Source of the DNA: Bordetella sp. BOR01
GTDB taxonomy: Bacteria > Pseudomonadota > Gammaproteobacteria > Burkholderiales > Burkholderiaceae_B
Direction: 5' to 3'
Assembly: GCF_019218885.1 (NCBI RefSeq)
Contig: NZ_JAHUWT010000004.1
Location: forward strand, 62,001 to 126,000
DNA: 64,000 bases
This document shows positions 45,734 to 55,279 of the stretch, in pieces. Made by a program: the position numbers and the translations under genes. The notes below the pieces were generated by a model that ran no database searches, was not told the DNA's origin, and saw only the letters and a program-made list of their open reading frames with translations. Every line of letters begins with the position of its first letter. The first letter of the stretch is position 1.

Positions 45734-47143
45734 ATGAATGCTCCTGCCTCTGCCGAATCCCTGCGCCGCCCGGTACCCGCTGCCTGCCTGGACGCCCTGC
45801 GCGCGCAGTTCGCCGATCGCCTGTCCGTGTCGCAGGCTGTGCGCGAGCATCACGGCCGCGACGAATCGCCGTATCCACCGATGCTGCCCGAGGCCGTGGT
45901 GTTCGCCCACAGCACCGAAGAAGTGGCGGCCGTGGCGCGCCTGTGCAACGAACACCGCGTGCCGCTGATTCCCTACGGCGCCGGGTCGTCGCTGGAAGGG
46001 CACCTGCTGGCCATCCAGGGGGGGATCAGCCTCGACCTGTCGCAGATGAACCGCCTGCTGGCGGTCAACGCCGAAGACCTTACCGCCACGGTGCAAGCCG
46101 GCGTCACCCGCAAGCAGCTCAACGAAGAAATCCGCGACACGGGCCTGTTCTTTCCCATCGATCCCGGCGCCGACGCCAGCCTGGGCGGCATGGCCGCCAC
46201 GCGCGCCTCGGGTACCAACGCCGTGCGCTACGGCACCATGCGCGAAAACGTGATGTCGCTGACGGTGGTCACGGCCGATGGCCGCATCGTGCGTACCGCT
46301 GGACGCGCCCGTAAATCGGCGGCCGGGTACGACCTGACCCGCATCTTCGTGGGCAGCGAAGGTACCCTGGGCATCATCACCGAAGTCACGGTGCGGTTGT
46401 ATCCGCAGCCCGAGGCTGTCTCGGCCGCGGTGTGCAATTTTGCTACCCTGGGCGATGCGGTGCAAAGCGTCATCGAGATCATCCAGATGGGTGTGCCGGT
46501 GGCGCGTGTCGAGTTCATGGACTCGGCTGCCGTGCGTAGCGTGAACCTGCACAGCAAATTGACGCTGCGCGAGACGCCCATGCTTGTGTTCGAATTCCAC
46601 GGCAGCCCGGCCGGCGTGCAAGAGCAGGCCGAGACTGTGCAGGGTATTACCGCCGAACACGGTGGCATGGATTTCGAATGGGCGGAACGCCCCGAAGATC
46701 GCAGCCGGCTCTGGGCCGCGCGCCATAACGCCTATTTTGCCGGCCTGCAATTGCGGCCCGGCTGCCGCGCCAGCACCACCGACGTCTGCGTGCCGATTTC
46801 CCGTTTGGCCGATTGCGTGCGCGAAACAGTCGATGAACTCGACCGCGCCAGCTTTCCATACACCGTCGTGGGCCACGTGGGCGACGGTAATTTCCATGTG
46901 CTGATGTTGCTGGATGCCGACAATGAGGCCGAGTGGAAAGAGTCTGAAACTATTAATCACAATTTGGTGCGGCGCGCCATTGCTGCCGATGGCACCTGCA
47001 CCGGCGAGCATGGCGTGGGCCTGCACAAAATGCAGTTCATGGCCGAAGAACACGGTGAAGACGCGCTGGCGCTGATGCGCAGCCTGAAACACGCGTTCGA
47101 CCCGAACAACATCCTCAACCCCGGCAAGATCATCAACTGGTAA
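45734..47143 (+). CDS. FAD-binding oxidase, D-lactate dehydrogenase (cytochrome)-like
   Basis: A 469-residue FAD-linked oxidase of the VAO/PCMH family. The FAD domain includes VPLIPYGAGSSLEGHLLAIQGG and FPIDPGADASLGGMAATRASGTNAVRYG, and the C-terminal FAD-oxidase domain has GHVGDGNFHVLM and CTGEHGVGLHK. It resembles mitochondrial D-lactate dehydrogenase (LDHD) and glycolate oxidase subunits. It precedes glcDEF on the same strand, but a likely terminator hairpin (47145-47161) separates them. Its substrate is probably a 2-hydroxy acid such as D-lactate. Confidence 0.88.
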   Translation: MNAPASAESLRRPVPAACLDALRAQFADRLSVSQAVREHHGRDESPYPPMLPEAVVFAHSTEEVAAVARLCNEHRVPLIPYGAGSSLEGHLLAIQGGISLDLSQMNRLLAVNAEDLTATVQAGVTRKQLNEEIRDTGLFFPIDPGADASLGGMAATRASGTNAVRYGTMRENVMSLTVVTADGRIVRTAGRARKSAAGYDLTRIFVGSEGTLGIITEVTVRLYPQPEAVSAAVCNFATLGDAVQSVIEIIQMGVPVARVEFMDSAAVRSVNLHSKLTLRETPMLVFEFHGSPAGVQEQAETVQGITAEHGGMDFEWAERPEDRSRLWAARHNAYFAGLQLRPGCRASTTDVCVPISRLADCVRETVDELDRASFPYTVVGHVGDGNFHVLMLLDADNEAEWKESETINHNLVRRAIAADGTCTGEHGVGLHKMQFMAEEHGEDALALMRSLKHAFDPNNILNPGKIINW

Positions 47144-47144
47144 A

Positions 47145-47168
47145 CCCACGTCCGTCGTGGGGTGTTTT
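47145..47168 (+). terminator. Likely terminator between the oxidase gene and glcD
   Basis: CCCACG (47145-47150) and CGTGGG (47156-47161) form a short 6-bp stem with a 5-base loop, followed by GTGTTTT. It lies directly after the stop codon. Confidence 0.5.
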
Positions 47169-47233
47169 GATGGCGGCGGGTGCGGGTAAATCCGCTCTGC
47201 CGGGAAAGATAGCCACGCGCTATTGTTGCGCTC

Positions 47234-48733
47234 ATGAATTCATTGGTCGAACCGAACCTCAGTCACGCTCAGCAGCCGTTTTCCGCGACCCAGGTCATCG
47301 ACGCACTGCATGGCGTGCTGCCCGCACATTGCGTGCTGCACCGCGAAGAAGATACCCGCCCATACGAGTGCGACGGCCTGTCTCTGTATCGTGCGCTGCC
47401 TCCCGTGGTGGCCCTGCCTGAAACCGAAGAGCAGGTGGTGGCCATCGTGCGCCTGTGCAAGCGCCTGAACGTGCCGCTGGTGGCGCGCGGCGCCGGTACC
47501 GGCTTGTCCGGCGGGGCGATGCCGCACGCCCAGGGTGTATTGATGGGGCTGGCCAAATTCAATCGCATCAAGCAGATCGATCCGGCCAGCGGCATGGCGG
47601 TGGTCGAGCCGGGTGTGCGCAACCTGGCCATTTCGGAAGCGGCTGCGCCTTACGGCCTGTACTACGCCCCCGATCCGTCCAGCCAGATTGCCTGTTCGAT
47701 AGGTGGCAACGTTGCCGAGAACTCAGGAGGCGTGCATTGCCTGAAGTATGGCCTGACGGTGCACAACGTGCTGCGCGTACGTGTGGTCACCATCGATGGC
47801 GATATTGTCGAGTTGGGGTCCGAGGCGCCCGACGCGCCCGGGCTGGACTTGCTGTCGGTGTTCGTCGGCTCGGAAGGCATGCTGGGCGTAGTGACCGAGA
47901 TCATGGTCAAGCTCATCCCCAAGCCGGCGTGCGCGCAAGTGGTCATGGCCAGTTTCTCCAGCGCCGAATCGGCCGGCCAGGCGGTCACCGACATTATCGC
48001 GGCGGGGATCATTCCGGCCGGGCTCGAAATGATGGACCGTCAGGCGGTGCAGATGGTCGAGCCATTCGTGAACGCGGGCTACGACGTCTCGGCGCAGGCT
48101 ATCCTGCTGTGCGAATCCGATGGCACGGTCGAAGAGGTGGCGCACGAGGTCGAACACATGGAGGCCGTGTTCCGCAAGGCTGGCGCCACGCGCCTGCAGG
48201 TCTCGCGCGACGAGGCCGAACGGCTCAGGTTCTGGGCCGGGCGCAAGAATGCGTTTCCGGCCGCGGGGCGCGTGTCGCCCGACTATTACTGCATGGACGG
48301 CACGATCCCGCGCCGTCATCTGGCGCGCGTGCTGGGTGCCATCGAGCAAATGGAAGACGAATTCGGATTGCGTTGCGCCAATGTGTTCCATGCGGGCGAT
48401 GGCAACCTGCATCCGTTGATCCTGTTCGACTCGAACAAGCCCGACGAAGTCGAGCGGGCGGAAAAATTCGGCGCAGCGATTCTTGAGCTGTGCGTGCAAG
48501 TAGGAGGCACCCTGACTGGTGAGCACGGGGTGGGTATGGAGAAGATAAATCAAATGTGTGTGCAATTTTCGCGTGATGAGCTGGACGCGTTCCTTGCCGT
48601 GAAGCGGGCGTTCGATCCGCCGGGCCTGTTGAATCCTGAGAAGGTGATTCCCACCCTGGCACGCTGCGCCGAATACGGCAAGATGCATGTGCATGGCGGA
48701 GCGCTGAGCTTTCCCGACCTGGCACGCTTCTAA
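47234..48733 (+). CDS. glcD: Glycolate oxidase subunit GlcD
   Basis: The 499-residue FAD-containing subunit of glycolate oxidase, which oxidises glycolate to glyoxylate. The FAD-binding segments VPLVARGAGTGLSGGAMPHAQGV and YAPDPSSQIACSIGGNVAENSGG are conserved, followed by GLTVHNVLRVRVV and the C-terminal NVFHAGDGNLHPLILFD and GTLTGEHGVGMEK. It is the first of three genes in the order D-E-F with short gaps, giving the complete complex. Confidence 0.95.
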   Translation: MNSLVEPNLSHAQQPFSATQVIDALHGVLPAHCVLHREEDTRPYECDGLSLYRALPPVVALPETEEQVVAIVRLCKRLNVPLVARGAGTGLSGGAMPHAQGVLMGLAKFNRIKQIDPASGMAVVEPGVRNLAISEAAAPYGLYYAPDPSSQIACSIGGNVAENSGGVHCLKYGLTVHNVLRVRVVTIDGDIVELGSEAPDAPGLDLLSVFVGSEGMLGVVTEIMVKLIPKPACAQVVMASFSSAESAGQAVTDIIAAGIIPAGLEMMDRQAVQMVEPFVNAGYDVSAQAILLCESDGTVEEVAHEVEHMEAVFRKAGATRLQVSRDEAERLRFWAGRKNAFPAAGRVSPDYYCMDGTIPRRHLARVLGAIEQMEDEFGLRCANVFHAGDGNLHPLILFDSNKPDEVERAEKFGAAILELCVQVGGTLTGEHGVGMEKINQMCVQFSRDELDAFLAVKRAFDPPGLLNPEKVIPTLARCAEYGKMHVHGGALSFPDLARF

Positions 48734-48743
48734 GGCGCGCCCC

Positions 48744-49853
48744 ATGGATTTCGTCCTGTCGGAGTTGTGCGACCAGGTCATGACGGCGCGCGCCGGCCAC
48801 AAGTCGCTGTTCGTCATGGGAGGCGGCAGCAAATCCTTCTATGGCAATTACCGGCCGGTCACGCCGCAAGATGGCCATTGCCTGCTCGACATGACCGCCT
48901 ACAGCGGCATCGTCAGTTATCAGCCGTCCGAGCTGGTGGTGACGGCCCGCGCCGGTACGTCCCTGGCCGCTCTGGAAGCGGCGTTGGCCGAGCATGGCCA
49001 GATGCTGGCATTCGAGCCGCCACATTTCAGTTCGTCGGCCACGGTAGGCGGGTGCGTGGCCGCCGGCCTGGCCGGGCCGCGCCGCATGGCAGCGGGCGGT
49101 GTGCGCGATTTCGTGCTGGGTGCGCGCCTGCTCGACTCCCAGGGCCGCATGCTGTCGTTCGGTGGCGAGGTCATGAAGAACGTGGCGGGCTACGATGTGT
49201 CGCGCCTGCTGGCAGGCTCGCATGGTATTTTCGGCGCCATTCTCGAGGTATCGCTGAAAGTTGCGCCGCGGCCATTCGAAGAGCGCACGTTGCGCTTCGA
49301 AGCTACCCAGCAAGAAGCGCTGGCGCATTTCACCCAATGGCGCGGCCAGCCGCTGGCTGTGTCGGCCACGTGCTGGAGCCCCGCTGACGACGGCATTGGT
49401 GGACACGTTACGGTGCGGCTATCGGGTGCGCCGCCGGCGGTGCGCAATGCGGTTCATCGCATCGGTGGGCAGGAACTGGATGCCGCACAGGCCGTGCAAT
49501 GGTGGGCATCGCTGCGCGAGCATACCCATCCGTTCTTCGGGCGCGGGCGACCCTTGTGGCGCCTGGCCTTGCCGCCCACCGCGCCGGTGCAGGACCTGGC
49601 CCTGCCGACCTTGCTCGAGTGGGGCGGCGGCCAGCGCTGGGTAAGCGGTGCCGCCGACGCGCAGGCGATGCGCGAACTGGCGCAAGGCCTGGGTGGCCAC
49701 GCCACGTTGTTCCGGCCGGCCGGCGCGGCTGTTCCCGCCGATGGTGTGTTTCATCCCTTGTCGCCCGGCGTAGCGGCGATTACCCGGCGCCTGAAGCAGG
49801 AGCTGGATCCGGCCGGATTGTTCAATCCGGGCCGTCTGGTGTTGGAGCTATAA
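48744..49853 (+). CDS. glcE: Glycolate oxidase FAD-binding subunit GlcE
   Basis: A 369-residue second flavoprotein subunit, a shorter relative of GlcD. It has an N-terminal FAD-binding half (VTARAGTSLAALEAALAEHGQMLAFEPPHFSSSATVGG, and AAGLAGPRRMAAGGVRDFVLG) and ends LKQELDPAGLFNPGRLVLEL. The gene starts 10 bases after glcD and ends 6 bases before glcF. Confidence 0.94.
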   Translation: MDFVLSELCDQVMTARAGHKSLFVMGGGSKSFYGNYRPVTPQDGHCLLDMTAYSGIVSYQPSELVVTARAGTSLAALEAALAEHGQMLAFEPPHFSSSATVGGCVAAGLAGPRRMAAGGVRDFVLGARLLDSQGRMLSFGGEVMKNVAGYDVSRLLAGSHGIFGAILEVSLKVAPRPFEERTLRFEATQQEALAHFTQWRGQPLAVSATCWSPADDGIGGHVTVRLSGAPPAVRNAVHRIGGQELDAAQAVQWWASLREHTHPFFGRGRPLWRLALPPTAPVQDLALPTLLEWGGGQRWVSGAADAQAMRELAQGLGGHATLFRPAGAAVPADGVFHPLSPGVAAITRRLKQELDPAGLFNPGRLVLEL

Positions 49854-49859
49854 CGCAGT

Positions 49860-51080
49860 ATGCAGACCAATCTTGCTTCCTGGGCGCGCGATACAGACTA
49901 TGGCCGCGAGGCCGATGAGATTCTGCGTCGCTGCGTGCATTGCGGGTTCTGCACGGCAACCTGTCCAACCTACCAGGTGTTGGGCGATGAGCTCGACAGC
50001 CCGCGCGGCCGCATCTACCTGATCAAGCAAGTGCTGGAAGGCAGCGAGCCCACGCTCGCCACGCAACAGCACCTGGACCGCTGCCTGACGTGCCGCAATT
50101 GTGAAACCACCTGCCCATCGGGCGTGCAGTACGGTCATCTGGTCGATATCGGCCGCAATCTGGTCGACCAGAAAGTGCAGCGCCCATGGCGCGATCGCCT
50201 GCGCCGCGCGCTGCTGCGCAAAGGGTTGAATTCGGCGTTGTTCGGGCCTGCCATGCGAGCCGGACAGATGGTGCGCGGCTTGTTGCCGGCGGCATTCAAG
50301 CGCAAGGTGCCTGTCTGGCGCAACCCCGGCTTGCTGCCCGATTCGACGCGCCATACCCGCCAGGTGCTCATGCTGACCGGCTGCGTGCAGCCAGCGATGA
50401 TGCCCACTATCGACAGCGCAACAATTCGGGTGCTGGATGCGGTGGGTATCGGCGCACGCCTGTCAGGGGCAGGGTGCTGCGGCGCCGTCAATTTCCACCT
50501 GGATGCGCAGGCCAAGGCACTGGACCAGATGCGCGCGAATATCGACGCGTGGTGGCCGCCGATCGAGCGCGGCGAGGTCGAGGCCATCGTCATGAATGCG
50601 TCGGGCTGCGGCGCCATGGTCAAGGAATACGCCCATCATCTGCGTGGCGACGCGCGTTATGCCGAGCGCGCTGCGCGCGTCGTGGCCTTGGTGAAGGACG
50701 TGGCCGAAATACTGGCGCCGCATGCGCAGGTACTGCGCGAACGCATGGCGCCCGGGGGGCGGGCGGCTTTTCATCCGCCGTGCACGCTGCAGCACTGGCA
50801 AGGGCTGCGTCCCTTGAGCGAGCGCCTGCTGGTTGACCTGGGGTTCGAACTGCAGCCCTTTGCCGATTCGCATTTGTGCTGCGGGTCGGCCGGGGCTTAT
50901 TCAGTATTGAATCCGGCCATGGCACTGGAATTGCGCGACCGCAAGCTGGCGGCGATGGCGCCGCATGCGCCGCCGGTGATCGTATCGTCGAATATCGGCT
51001 GCGTGTCGCATTTGCAGAGCGGCACCGACACGCCGGTGCGGCATTGGATCGAAGTGGTCGACGAGCGCTTGCGGGGCTAG
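49860..51080 (+). CDS. glcF: Glycolate oxidase iron-sulfur subunit GlcF
   Basis: The 406-residue iron-sulfur subunit passing electrons from the flavin subunits to the membrane. Two 4Fe-4S motifs are present: Cys25/28/31/35 (CVHCGFCTATCP) and Cys75/78/81/85 (CLTCRNCETTCP). The C-terminal half holds two CCG-type domains, seen at GAGCCGAVNFHLD and SHLCCGSAGAY. It closes the glcDEF operon and converges with pntB. Confidence 0.95.
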   Translation: MQTNLASWARDTDYGREADEILRRCVHCGFCTATCPTYQVLGDELDSPRGRIYLIKQVLEGSEPTLATQQHLDRCLTCRNCETTCPSGVQYGHLVDIGRNLVDQKVQRPWRDRLRRALLRKGLNSALFGPAMRAGQMVRGLLPAAFKRKVPVWRNPGLLPDSTRHTRQVLMLTGCVQPAMMPTIDSATIRVLDAVGIGARLSGAGCCGAVNFHLDAQAKALDQMRANIDAWWPPIERGEVEAIVMNASGCGAMVKEYAHHLRGDARYAERAARVVALVKDVAEILAPHAQVLRERMAPGGRAAFHPPCTLQHWQGLRPLSERLLVDLGFELQPFADSHLCCGSAGAYSVLNPAMALELRDRKLAAMAPHAPPVIVSSNIGCVSHLQSGTDTPVRHWIEVVDERLRG

Positions 51081-51142
51081 CAGGGCTAGCGGCACGCGGT
51101 CGGCCGAGGCGGGCCGCGGGGGCCGCCCGCGCCCGCGTCGTG

Positions 51143-52582
51143 CTATTCCACCGCCTTGACCATGTCTTCGAGCACCTTCTTCGCGTCGCCGAACACCATC
51201 ATGGTGCGATCCATGTAGAACAGCTCGTTGTCCAGGCCGGCATAGCCCGCCGCCATCGAGCGCTTGTTCACGATCACGGTGCGCGCCTTGTAGGCTTCCA
51301 GGATGGGCATGCCCGCGATCGGCGAAGCCGGGTCGTTCTTGGCGGCCGGATTGACCACGTCGTTGGCGCCCAGCACTAGCACGACGTCGGTCTGGCCGAA
51401 CTCGCCATTGATGTCTTCCATTTCGAACACCTGGTCGTAGGGCACCTCGGCCTCGGCCAGCAGGACATTCATGTGGCCGGGCATGCGGCCGGCCACCGGG
51501 TGGATGGCATATTTCACCGTCACCCCTTTTTCGCCCAGTTTCTCGGCCAGCTCTTTCAGCGCATGCTGGGCGCGCGCCACCGCCAGGCCGTAGCCGGGCA
51601 CGATGGTGACGGTCTCGGCATTGGTCATCAGGAACGCCGCGTCTTCGGGGCTGCCCGATTTCACGCTGCGTTGCTGGCCGTCGCCGGCCGCCGTGGCGGC
51701 CGCGGCCTGGCCGCCAAAGCCGCCCAGGATCACGTTGAAGAACGAGCGGTTCATGGCCTTGCACATGATGTACGACAGGATCGCGCCTGACGAGCCCACC
51801 AGCGAACCGGCGATGATCAGCATCGGGTTGTTCAGCGAGAACCCGATGCCGGCGGCCGCCCACCCGGAGTAGCTGTTCAACATGGACACGACCACCGGCA
51901 TATCGGCGCCGCCGATCGGGATGATGATGAGCACGCCCAGCACGAAGGCGATGACGGTCATGATGATGAACGGCGTCCAGTCTTGCGTTGCCATGAACCA
52001 GAAGCCGCAACCCAGCATGGCCAGCGCCAGCAGCAGGTTCAGCGTGTGCTGGCCGCCGAACACCACCGGCGCGCCCTGGAACAGGCGGAACTTGTACTTG
52101 CCCGACAGCTTGCCGAATGCAATGACCGAGCCCGAGAAGGTAATGGCGCCCACGAAGGTGCCGATGAACAGCTCCAGGCGGTTGCCCACGGGTAGCGGTG
52201 CGCCCGGCGCGGCGATGCCGAAGGCGTGGGGCTCGGCCACCACCGCCACGGCAATGGCCACGGCGGCCAGGCCGATCATGCTGTGCATGAAGGCCACCAG
52301 CTCGGGCATCTTGGTCATCTCGACCCGCTTGGCCATCAGCGTGCCGATCGAGCCGCCCACCAGCAGCCCCAGCACCACCCAGCCCAGGCCGATGCCGGCA
52401 CTGCCCGCGCGCGCCAGTTGCACGATCAGCGCGGCGGTGGTCAGGACGGCAATGGCCATGCCAGCCATGCCGAAAGCATTGCCCAGCCGCGACGTGGTGG
52501 GATGCGACAGCCCTTTCAATGCCTGGATGAAGCACACCGAGGCCACCAGGTACAGCAGGGTTACCAGATTCAGCGAGATCAT
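51143..52582 (-). CDS. pntB: NAD(P) transhydrogenase subunit beta
   Basis: A 479-residue inner-membrane subunit that couples proton flow to transfer of hydride between NADH and NADP. About nine membrane helices lead to a C-terminal NADP-binding domain with VPGYGLAVARAQHAL, HPVAGRMPGHMNVLLAEA, and LVLGANDVVNPAA. It starts MISLNLVTLLYLVASV at 52582, overlapping the pntAB stop by four bases (ATGA). An in-frame extension upstream is the neighbouring gene read out of frame. Confidence 0.95.
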   Translation of the reverse strand: MISLNLVTLLYLVASVCFIQALKGLSHPTTSRLGNAFGMAGMAIAVLTTAALIVQLARAGSAGIGLGWVVLGLLVGGSIGTLMAKRVEMTKMPELVAFMHSMIGLAAVAIAVAVVAEPHAFGIAAPGAPLPVGNRLELFIGTFVGAITFSGSVIAFGKLSGKYKFRLFQGAPVVFGGQHTLNLLLALAMLGCGFWFMATQDWTPFIIMTVIAFVLGVLIIIPIGGADMPVVVSMLNSYSGWAAAGIGFSLNNPMLIIAGSLVGSSGAILSYIMCKAMNRSFFNVILGGFGGQAAAATAAGDGQQRSVKSGSPEDAAFLMTNAETVTIVPGYGLAVARAQHALKELAEKLGEKGVTVKYAIHPVAGRMPGHMNVLLAEAEVPYDQVFEMEDINGEFGQTDVVLVLGANDVVNPAAKNDPASPIAGMPILEAYKARTVIVNKRSMAAGYAGLDNELFYMDRTMMVFGDAKKVLEDMVKAVE

Positions 52583-52896
52583 GAACGGTGCTCCTGCGCG
52601 GGCTTCTTGTCTTTCTTCTTGAACATCTCGAGCATGCGGCGGGTGACCAGGAAGCCGCCAAATACGTTCACGGCGGCCAGCGCTACCGCGAACACGCCCA
52701 TGCCGCGCGCCAGGCTGCCTTCGGTCAGGGCGGCGGCCAGCATGGCGCCGACGATGATGATGGCCGAAATGGCGTTGGTGACCGCCATCAGCGGCGTATG
52801 CAGCGCAGGTGTGACGTTCCATACCACGTGGTAGCCCACGTAGATGGCCAGCACGAAGATGATCAGGTTGACGAGCGTGGGATTGATCGCTTCCAT
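52579..52896 (-). CDS. pntAB: NAD(P) transhydrogenase subunit alpha, membrane part
   Basis: A 105-residue protein with three hydrophobic helices (about 8-25, 36-60 and 65-88). It corresponds to the membrane segment of PntA, encoded separately from the soluble part as in many non-enteric bacteria. The sequence HVVWNVTPALHTPLMAVTNAISAIIIVG is typical. It ends in a charged tail KKKDKKPAQEHRS and overlaps the pntB start. Confidence 0.92.
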   Translation of the reverse strand: MEAINPTLVNLIIFVLAIYVGYHVVWNVTPALHTPLMAVTNAISAIIIVGAMLAAALTEGSLARGMGVFAVALAAVNVFGGFLVTRRMLEMFKKKDKKPAQEHRS

Positions 52897-52899
52897 GGC

Positions 52900-54024
52900 C
52901 TAGCCCTTCTGTTTCTGTATGACGTTGCCGCCCTCGCATACCAGGCAGGCCGCGACGATTTCGTCGTCGCGGCGGATGGCCAGTGCGCCTTCGGGATCGG
53001 TAATGAGTTTCAGGAAATCGAGCAGATTGCGCGCGTACAGCGCCGAGGCATCGGTGGGCACCAGGCCGGGCAGGTTGGTCAGGCCGACCAGCGTGACGCC
53101 GTGCTTTTCCACTACCTGGCCTCGTTCGGACAGCGGGCAGTTGCCGCCGCGTTCGACCGCCAGGTCGACCACGACCGAGCCGGGCTTCATGGCCTGCACG
53201 GTTTCGGCCGACAGCAGGGTGGGTGCCGGGCGGCCCGGGATCAGGGCGGTGGTGATGATGATGTCGGCCTGCTTGCAGCGTTCGGACACCAGCGCCGCCT
53301 GCCGCGCCATCCAGCCCGGCGGCATGGGGCGCGCGTAGCCGCCGGTGCCTTCGGCGATCTGGCGTTCTTCGTCGGTCTCGAAGGGCACGTCGATGAACTT
53401 GGCGCCCAGCGATTCGATCTGCTCCTTGGCGGCGGGCCTCACGTCCGAGGCCTCGACCACGGCGCCCAGGCGCTTGGCCGTGGCGATGGCCTGCAAGCCT
53501 GCCACGCCGGCGCCCAGCACGATCGCCCGCGCGGCCTTCAGCGTGCCGGCGGCGGTCATCATCATGGGGAACAGGCGCCCGTAATAATGGGCTGCCAGCA
53601 GCACGGCCTTGTAGCCGGACAGGTTGGCTTGCGAAGACAACACGTCCAGGCTTTGCGCACGGGTGATGCGCGGCGCGGCCTCGAGCGCGAAGCCGGTCAG
53701 GCCGGCTGCCGCCAGCGCCGCCAGGCCTTCCGTGTCGAAGGGGTCCAGCATGCCGGCCACGACCGTGCCGGCTTTCATGTGCGGCAGTTCGTCGGCCGAA
53801 GGCGCGCGCACTTTGAGCACGAGCGGGCTGCCCAATGCCTGTTGTGCGGAACCCAGCGTGGCGCCCGCCGCGGCATAGGCCTCGTCGGGGTAGCGTGCCG
53901 CCTGGCCCGCTCCGTGCTCGACCACGACAGTATGGTTGGCGCCGATGTACTTCTTTATGGTTTCTGGCGTTGCTGCAACACGAGTCTCACCCTCACGGGT
54001 TTCTCGCGGTATCCCGATCTGCAT
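52900..54024 (-). CDS. pntAA: NAD(P) transhydrogenase subunit alpha, soluble NAD-binding part
   Basis: A 374-residue NAD(H)-binding subunit. It begins MQIGIPRETREGETRVAATP and has the alanine-dehydrogenase-like Rossmann domain AIVLGAGVAGLQAIATAKRLGAVVEASDVRP. The frame is open far upstream, but the ATG at 54024 has a strong GGGAGGAG 5 bases before it (54037-54030) and matches the family start. A TATAAC -10-like hexamer (54055-54050) lies just upstream, though no -35 is evident. The order AA-AB-B is one operon. Confidence 0.94.
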   Translation of the reverse strand: MQIGIPRETREGETRVAATPETIKKYIGANHTVVVEHGAGQAARYPDEAYAAAGATLGSAQQALGSPLVLKVRAPSADELPHMKAGTVVAGMLDPFDTEGLAALAAAGLTGFALEAAPRITRAQSLDVLSSQANLSGYKAVLLAAHYYGRLFPMMMTAAGTLKAARAIVLGAGVAGLQAIATAKRLGAVVEASDVRPAAKEQIESLGAKFIDVPFETDEERQIAEGTGGYARPMPPGWMARQAALVSERCKQADIIITTALIPGRPAPTLLSAETVQAMKPGSVVVDLAVERGGNCPLSERGQVVEKHGVTLVGLTNLPGLVPTDASALYARNLLDFLKLITDPEGALAIRRDDEIVAACLVCEGGNVIQKQKG

Positions 54025-54306
54025 CGCTACTCCTCCCTGAGTTCGCGTAGTTATACACGAATCGGCAGGGTAGGGGCGGGTCGTGGCCTGTCTGGCCTTC
54101 GGGGCATGCGTCGACAGCAGTTTCCCGCCGCGGTGTTTTTTAAGCGCGGCATCCAGGGCCCGTTGGTAGTCCGGTTGGGCGCTTGCCAGGCGCGTGCGTC
54201 CCTTTTCGGTCGGGACCGTATCCAAGCCCATGCAGGGCTTGCCGCACCTTGCCCAGATCGGCCTCGACACTGGCCACGACCTGAATCGCCGTGCTGCAAG
54301 GGGCAT
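54025..54306 (-). pseudogene. Possible decayed small gene upstream of pntAA
   Basis: Read on the minus strand, one frame from about 54300 gives STAIQVVASVEADLGKVRQALHGL. After a shift of frame near 54230 it continues as DTVPTEKGRTRLASAQ then PDYQRALDAALKKHRGGKLL. Both parts use GC-rich third positions like real genes, and the join looks like one protein broken by a frameshift. It may instead be chance, and I know no family for it. The stretch between 54025 and 54381 holds nothing else except a terminator and the pntAA promoter region. Confidence 0.25.
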
Positions 54307-54332
54307 AAAAAACGCCCTGCAGGGCAGGGCGT
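54307..54332 (-). terminator. Terminator after the N-formylglutamate amidohydrolase gene
   Basis: ACGCCCT (54312-54318) pairs with AGGGCGT (54326-54332). On the minus strand six T follow the stem (A run at 54307-54312). It lies 50 bases past the stop of the amidohydrolase gene and separates it from pntAA. Confidence 0.8.
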
Positions 54333-54381
54333 CCAGGAAGGCCGGCGCGGGCGCCGGCCACGGGCGTGCAAACGTCCGGCG

Positions 54382-55251
54382 TCAGGCCGTTTGCGCACGC
54401 GTCCAGTCGAGCAGGGCGGCGGTCAGGCCGCGCAGATCGGCCTTCAGTTTGCTGTAGCCGGCCGAAGGCCGCAGCGTAGTTTCATCCATGTACAGCTTGC
54501 GGTTGATTTCTATCTGCAGGCTGTGGCGGCCTTCGGCCGGACGGCCGAAGGCACGCACCAGTTCCACGCCCTTATAGGGATCGTTCACGCTGACGTCATA
54601 GCCGCGCTCGCGCAGCCAGGCGGCAACGAACTCACGGAAGGCCGGGTCGCTGGTAGAGCCGTCGCGGTCGCCCAGCACGAAATCGGGATGGACCAGGCCG
54701 GGCTTGTCGGTGGCGTAGGCGCCGGCCACGCTGGGCATCGAGTGGCAGTTGATATGCCACGCCTTGCCATGCCGCGCGTGCGCCGCGTCGATCAGGCGTG
54801 CCACCTGGGCGTGATAGGGCTTCCAGCAGGCATCGATGCGATGCCGTACTTCGTCCAGGCTCAGCTTGCGGTCATACAGCGGCGTGCCGTCATCGAGCAT
54901 GCGCCAGATCAGGCCCTTGCCCAGCTTTACCTTGGGAGAATCGGGCAGCGGTTCGGGCCAGGGTTGGTCCAGCAACTGCTGATCGATTTCTTCCAGCGAA
55001 CGATTGGCGTCGATATAGGCGCGCGGAAACGCGGCGGCAATGAGCGGCACGCCCATGTCGACGGCATCGCTCCACAGGTCGTCGACCCAGGTGTCTTCGG
55101 CGGTGCGCAGCGCGGCAAACGGCGCCGAAGAGGCGAAGTCCGGCGGATAGGTCGTGCCGCTGTGCGGCGAATCCAGCACCAGTGCGGCGGATGCTTCCGG
55201 GTAGCGCGCCGGCAACGCCAGGCGATAAGACAGAGGTTCGTTGATAAGCAT
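54382..55251 (-). CDS. N-formylglutamate amidohydrolase family protein
   Basis: A 289-residue member of the N-formylglutamate amidohydrolase (HutG-like) family, which in histidine breakdown removes formate from N-formylglutamate. Seen are LVLDSPHSGTTYPPDF (conserved SPHSG), TAEDTWVDDLW, ANRSLEEIDQQLL, HINCHSMPSV and SLQIEINRKLYM. No other hut genes are nearby, so the physiological substrate is uncertain. It lies 58 bases after the Bug gene, but a GC hairpin separates them. Confidence 0.88.
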   Translation of the reverse strand: MLINEPLSYRLALPARYPEASAALVLDSPHSGTTYPPDFASSAPFAALRTAEDTWVDDLWSDAVDMGVPLIAAAFPRAYIDANRSLEEIDQQLLDQPWPEPLPDSPKVKLGKGLIWRMLDDGTPLYDRKLSLDEVRHRIDACWKPYHAQVARLIDAAHARHGKAWHINCHSMPSVAGAYATDKPGLVHPDFVLGDRDGSTSDPAFREFVAAWLRERGYDVSVNDPYKGVELVRAFGRPAEGRHSLQIEINRKLYMDETTLRPSAGYSKLKADLRGLTAALLDWTRAQTA

Positions 55252-55279
55252 GGAATCGATACGGCAGCAATACAGGAAA

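Noticed and set aside
51081-51142. GC-rich hairpin between glcF and pntB
   Set aside because: Only a short interrupted GCGGGC/GCCCGC pairing with no U-tract; too weak to call a terminator.
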